This document shows, in pieces, positions 39,471-42,475 of a stretch of DNA of 42,475 bases. A model generated the notes under the pieces. It was given only the letters and a program-made list of their open reading frames with translations. It did no database searches and was not told where the DNA came from. The stretch is from an uncultured Clostridia bacterium (GTDB lineage Bacteria; Bacillota; Clostridia; Christensenellales; Borkfalkiaceae). The position numbers were made by a program, and so were the translations under genes. The stretch is from the NCBI GenBank assembly GCA_947632195.1, contig CANROE010000017.1:1-42475 (forward strand), given 5' to 3'. How positions within the stretch are numbered: position 1 is the first letter of the stretch; each line of letters begins with the position of its first letter.

Positions 39471-40706
39471 TTAAAAATATCCAACCCGTTTGGTGTTTTC
39501 GGTAATTTTTACCTTGTCGGAAATTTCCACGCCAACCACGACGAGCACTTCCGCCCCGCACGCAACGAGCGTCAGCCGCCGTCCCAAACGCGCAGAAATC
39601 TTTCTGTCCGTCAAAAACTTTTTCAACGTCTTTTTGCGCCCGCCGTAGGGCACGATGAAGTCCCCCTCCCGCCGCGCACGCACCACGCAGCCCGCCGGGA
39701 ATGCGTCTAAGTCTGCCCGCAGCCCCGGACGGGGAGCGAGAACGAAAAAGTCCTCTGCAAACGGCCGCTCCGCTATGGGCTCTGCCTCCTCGACGTAAAA
39801 GACGATGTTCCCGTACTCCCGCACGGCCGTCTTTCCGCCCGAAAGACACACCTTCTTGCCCGTCTGCAAGGTTTTCAGCTTGGAAATTTCCTCCAAATTC
39901 GCAGACGTGTAGTCGGTTTTCGCCCCCATGCAGAGAAGGCACGCCCGCGAGAAGAGGGACTCGGGGAGCTCTGCGGGGACGAGCATATCCCCGTGCGCGC
40001 CCATATATTTGATCTCCTTTTTCGCAAGCTCCGTGAGGAATTCGTCGTCCCGCGCGCACTGCGCCGCAAACCGCGCGAGGTGCTCTTGCGCGTTCCCGTG
40101 AATTTTTTCAAAGGCGGGCAGCACGGTATGACGGATGTAGTTGCGGGTGTAGCTCTCGTCCGAATTGGTGGAATCCTCCACATGCGGAAGGTGATTTTCG
40201 CATACATATTGCAAAATGTCCTCTCGCGAGACATTTATAAGGGGGCGGATGAGGAAGGGAAACTCCCCGATCGCCTTCATGCCTGCGGGAGAGGTCCCCC
40301 GCGCGAGACGGAAGAGGATCGTCTCGGCGACGTCGCCGAGATGGTGCGCCGTGGCGACGAGGTCGGTCTCATCGCGATAGATGAGCTCGCGGAAGGCGTT
40401 GAGCCGCACGAGCCGCGCCACGCTCTCGACGTTGCCTCCCCCATTCTCCTGAATGAGGGCGGGCACGTCCACCCGCACGATTTTGAGGGGCACCCCCCAC
40501 TCCTTGCAGAGGGTTTCGCAAAAGCGCATGTCGCGCAGCGACTCCTCCCCGCGAATGCCGTGTTCCACATGGATCGCCGAGAGAGAAATGCCGTAATTTT
40601 GCATACGGGTGTAAAAACAGTGCAGAAGGCACACCGAATCGGCGCCGCCCGACAGCGCGACGCACACCCGCTTTCCCCTGTACTGTTCCAAGTCGAATAG
40701 GCTCAT
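39471..40706 (-). CDS. tilS: tRNA(Ile)-lysidine synthase
   Basis: A 411-residue N-type ATP pyrophosphatase that turns C34 of tRNA-Ile(CAU) into lysidine, so that it reads AUA. The PP-loop SGGADS is at residues 19-24. HVEHGIRGEES and ATAHHLGDVAETILFRLARG follow. The C-terminal TilS domain shows RARREGDFIVPYGGRKKTLKKFLTDRKI. The start codon overlaps the stop of the upstream membrane-protein gene as ATGA (40703-40706), so translation is coupled. Confidence 0.95.
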   Translation of the reverse strand: MSLFDLEQYRGKRVCVALSGGADSVCLLHCFYTRMQNYGISLSAIHVEHGIRGEESLRDMRFCETLCKEWGVPLKIVRVDVPALIQENGGGNVESVARLVRLNAFRELIYRDETDLVATAHHLGDVAETILFRLARGTSPAGMKAIGEFPFLIRPLINVSREDILQYVCENHLPHVEDSTNSDESYTRNYIRHTVLPAFEKIHGNAQEHLARFAAQCARDDEFLTELAKKEIKYMGAHGDMLVPAELPESLFSRACLLCMGAKTDYTSANLEEISKLKTLQTGKKVCLSGGKTAVREYGNIVFYVEEAEPIAERPFAEDFFVLAPRPGLRADLDAFPAGCVVRARREGDFIVPYGGRKKTLKKFLTDRKISARLGRRLTLVACGAEVLVVVGVEISDKVKITENTKRVGYF

Positions 40707-41218
40707 TTTTCCATCTCGCTGATTTCGCTGTAAGGCTCTGAAACGATGCTCTCCTCTTTGATGAGACGAGTCTCTCTGTTAAGAGCGGCGATCGCAAACC
40801 CTATAAGAGTGGCGTCCGAAAGGCACGCAACGGCGGGGGCGATGATCGCAAAGACCAGCATGACGCCTCCGTCCTCGGGGGAAAAGGAAGAGATGATGAG
40901 CGGGACCGTCATGATGAGGAGCGCGATGAGGTTGAGGGCGGCTGCGGCAATGCTGATCCCTAAGAAGATACGGTTGAGCGTGCGCCGCTTGATGACCGTG
41001 AATACCAAAGTCCCGACCGCCGAAGCGAAGAGACAAAACAGCGTAAACCCAACAAAGGCAAGATATAACCCCAGCACCGCCGAAATAAAGAGGGTATATG
41101 GCGTGAACAGTCCCGCGACCGCCACGACGCCCAAAAGAAGCATAAATACCAGCGTTCCCACCGCCGCCGCAAACCCCAAAACGCACGCAACAACGGCAAA
41201 ATAATTTGTTTTTTTCAT
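40703..41218 (-). CDS. Four-helix membrane protein of unknown function
   Basis: A 171-residue protein with four hydrophobic helices (about residues 7-35, 38-72, 85-110, 115-145) and a short charged cytosolic tail ending SEISEMEK. There is no recognised domain. It starts 9 bp after the upstream lipoprotein gene and overlaps tilS by 4 bp, so it is embedded in the operon. GAGGAGA lies before the ATG. Confidence 0.82.
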   Translation of the reverse strand: MKKTNYFAVVACVLGFAAAVGTLVFMLLLGVVAVAGLFTPYTLFISAVLGLYLAFVGFTLFCLFASAVGTLVFTVIKRRTLNRIFLGISIAAAALNLIALLIMTVPLIISSFSPEDGGVMLVFAIIAPAVACLSDATLIGFAIAALNRETRLIKEESIVSEPYSEISEMEK

Positions 41219-41227
41219 CTTCTCTCC

Positions 41228-41992
41228 TCAAACGGTTTTTCCTGTGAGTTCGATCGTTTTCCCCTCTAAGCCGAACGCGGTGTCCGTCTCAAAATGCAAG
41301 GACAGCTCCAAAGTATCGTTGGAATAAGTGCCGTTTGCAAGCACGGTGCGCTCCTCCTCGTATTGCTTTTTATCGCCGATCTCAAAGCGGCGACCTTCGA
41401 GCCACCGAAAATAAACGGATTGGGACTCCGCTCCCGTTTCGACCATCGCAACATACTCGTCGATCCCGCACATACCGTAATTTATCGTCAAACAGCCGTC
41501 GTCCGCCTTCCAAACGCAAGCGGCGTAATCACGCGCGTCGACCGTCGAAGGGTCCACCTTGCGGCGGTAAAGATCGAAAGACCCTAAACTTGTGTAGCCT
41601 ACCCGCATATTTGAGACATGAAAGACATCGCCGTCGCGACGGCCCGCAAGCACGCCGTGACATACGCCGTAAGAAGTGTCGTAAGCGGCGCCGCCCGATG
41701 ATTCCGTGACGATATTCAAATCTTCCGAATAGGGAAACGTGATAAATACCGAGGCGTCGAATGAGGTCTCGAAGCAAGCCCGCACCGTTTTGCCGTTCAC
41801 CCGAAAATATCCGAAGGCGCAGACGTCGCTCAAAACTGCGGTAAAGCCGCAGATCCCGTCCTCCGAATACCACTCGGAGTAGTCCTCTTGCAATAGATCG
41901 AGATAGACAGCGCAGGAAGAGAGCGGCACACAAGCTACGCACATGATCATTGCGCAGATAATCGCCAAAAGATTTCCGAATCTCTTTTTCAT
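41228..41992 (-). CDS. Lipoprotein of unknown function heading the tilS operon
   Basis: A 254-residue protein whose signal peptide ends in lipobox LSSC, lipidated at C27. The mature part has alternating beta-like stretches and eight or so Cys, such as GICGFTAVLSDVCAFG, GVCHGVLAG and YGMCGID, which could form disulfides outside the cell. The start at 41992 has AGGAG upstream; an alternative ATG at 42034 lacks a ribosome site and adds Arg-rich residues before the signal peptide. First gene of lipoprotein-membrane protein-tilS-hpt. No family is recognised. Confidence 0.8.
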   Translation of the reverse strand: MKKRFGNLLAIICAMIMCVACVPLSSCAVYLDLLQEDYSEWYSEDGICGFTAVLSDVCAFGYFRVNGKTVRACFETSFDASVFITFPYSEDLNIVTESSGGAAYDTSYGVCHGVLAGRRDGDVFHVSNMRVGYTSLGSFDLYRRKVDPSTVDARDYAACVWKADDGCLTINYGMCGIDEYVAMVETGAESQSVYFRWLEGRRFEIGDKKQYEEERTVLANGTYSNDTLELSLHFETDTAFGLEGKTIELTGKTV

Positions 41993-42148
41993 CTTCTGCG
42001 CTCTCCTTCGCCCTCTATCTTGTGCCGACATCATCTACGGGACGTTGGCTTAAAATAATCGTCTGCCCTTATAGCGTTTTCCTCACTCCACCCTCGGAGA
42101 GAGTTCCGCTTGCCGTTCTTGATTCAAAGTAAAATCAGTTCGCAACTC

Positions 42149-42177
42149 ATTATAGCACATCTCATAAAAATAGGCAA
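42149..42177 (-). promoter_or_regulatory. Promoter of the lipoprotein-tilS-hpt operon
   Basis: On the minus strand TTGCCT (42177-42172), 17-bp spacer, TATAAT (42154-42149) with an upstream TG. The predicted leader is about 150 nt. I see no T-box or known riboswitch in it. Confidence 0.78.
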
Positions 42178-42195
42178 GGCGGGAACACAAGTTTT

Positions 42196-42235
42196 TGCCG
42201 CGCCGCGCGTTCGGGACCGAACGGGCGGCGCGGCA
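42196..42235. other. 19-bp GC-rich inverted repeat
   Basis: TGCCGCGCCGC-GCGTTCGG pairs with CCGAACGGGCGGCGCGGCA with a single mismatch and a 2-4-nt loop. It lies between two divergent promoters and has no U-run on either strand, so it is not an ordinary terminator. Confidence 0.75.
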
Positions 42236-42337
42236 TGATGAATTCTGCGCGGCGTTATGAAATTGCGTGGCATTTCTTCGCATGCGCGGCGAATTTTTTC
42301 AAACGAAAAATAATTTTTGAAATTCTTCCAAAAACGA

Positions 42338-42366
42338 TTGACAAAAGCGCGTTCTTCCGTTACAAT
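42338..42366 (+). promoter_or_regulatory. Promoter of initiator tRNA-Met
   Basis: TTGACA (42338-42343), 17-bp spacer, TACAAT (42361-42366). Start expected near 42373, about 30 nt before the tRNA. Confidence 0.88.
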
Positions 42367-42403
42367 AAATAAGCTATGCGGTTGAATGCCGAATGGCGTA
42401 TAT

Positions 42404-42475
<72 letters not shown>

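Noticed and set aside
41993-42148. T-box or other amino-acid riboswitch in the 150-nt leader of the tilS operon
   Set aside because: No T-box consensus or antiterminator/terminator pair is visible.

Overview
This 42.5-kb window reads like a chromosomal segment of an uncultured gut-type Clostridia (Bacillota, perhaps Christensenellales-like). The basis is sigma-A promoters with a 17-bp spacer, strong Shine-Dalgarno sites, addAB instead of recBCD, a tilS-hpt operon, a TGS-type nucleoside kinase, encoded tRNA CCA ends and many lipobox lipoproteins. The lineage is an inference; no rRNA is present.

Layout. 1-5.1 kb: cysK, then a coupled two-gene operon (NAD-dependent epimerase with a C-terminal zinc ribbon, and an EFR1-type flavodoxin/ferredoxin protein). 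5.2-14.3 kb: a small membrane protein, tex, a lipoprotein, a truncated DUF6291 protein overlapping mntP tail to tail, an RlmI-like rRNA methyltransferase and a DUF2974 hydrolase. 14.5-25.0 kb: a surface-lipoprotein island. It holds a large InlB-repeat lipoprotein split by one in-frame TGA, and a two-gene operon of a thioredoxin-like lipoprotein with Cys-rich repeats and a 1681-residue lipoprotein. 25.4-30.1 kb: nucleoside kinase, tRNA-Leu(TAA), a tRNA Val-Gly-Cys operon, a 51-codon gene with an excellent ribosome site, and tRNA-Gly(CCC). 30.7-37.6 kb: addB-addA plus a membrane protein. 37.7-42.0 kb: a lipoprotein, then an operon of lipoprotein, membrane protein, tilS and hpt. The window ends inside an initiator tRNA-Met.

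The gaps between genes are unusual. Most gaps over 300 bp are packed with short interspersed repeats: palindromic units built on TTTCGA/TCGAAA and TGTCGA/TCGACA arms, GC-rich 'CCCCT..AGGGG' units, and hairpins around GATTT-GCGCAGC-AAAGATT. Some repeats keep their helices while changing sequence. Two copies of a roughly 107-bp element bounded by TCGCACAATT/AATTGTGCGA sit 2-5 bp after the stop codons of cysK and the rRNA methyltransferase gene. Two tRNA genes are partly duplicated together with adjoining hairpin repeats. Open frames inside these repeats are almost certainly not genes.

The most interesting observations are the structured repeat element at gene 3' ends, the tRNA-fragment duplications, three genes whose promoters predict transcription starting exactly at the ATG (leaderless mRNA), the TGA-interrupted lipoprotein, and the redox/surface lipoprotein operon. 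I see no CRISPR array, transposase, integrase or complete defence system.
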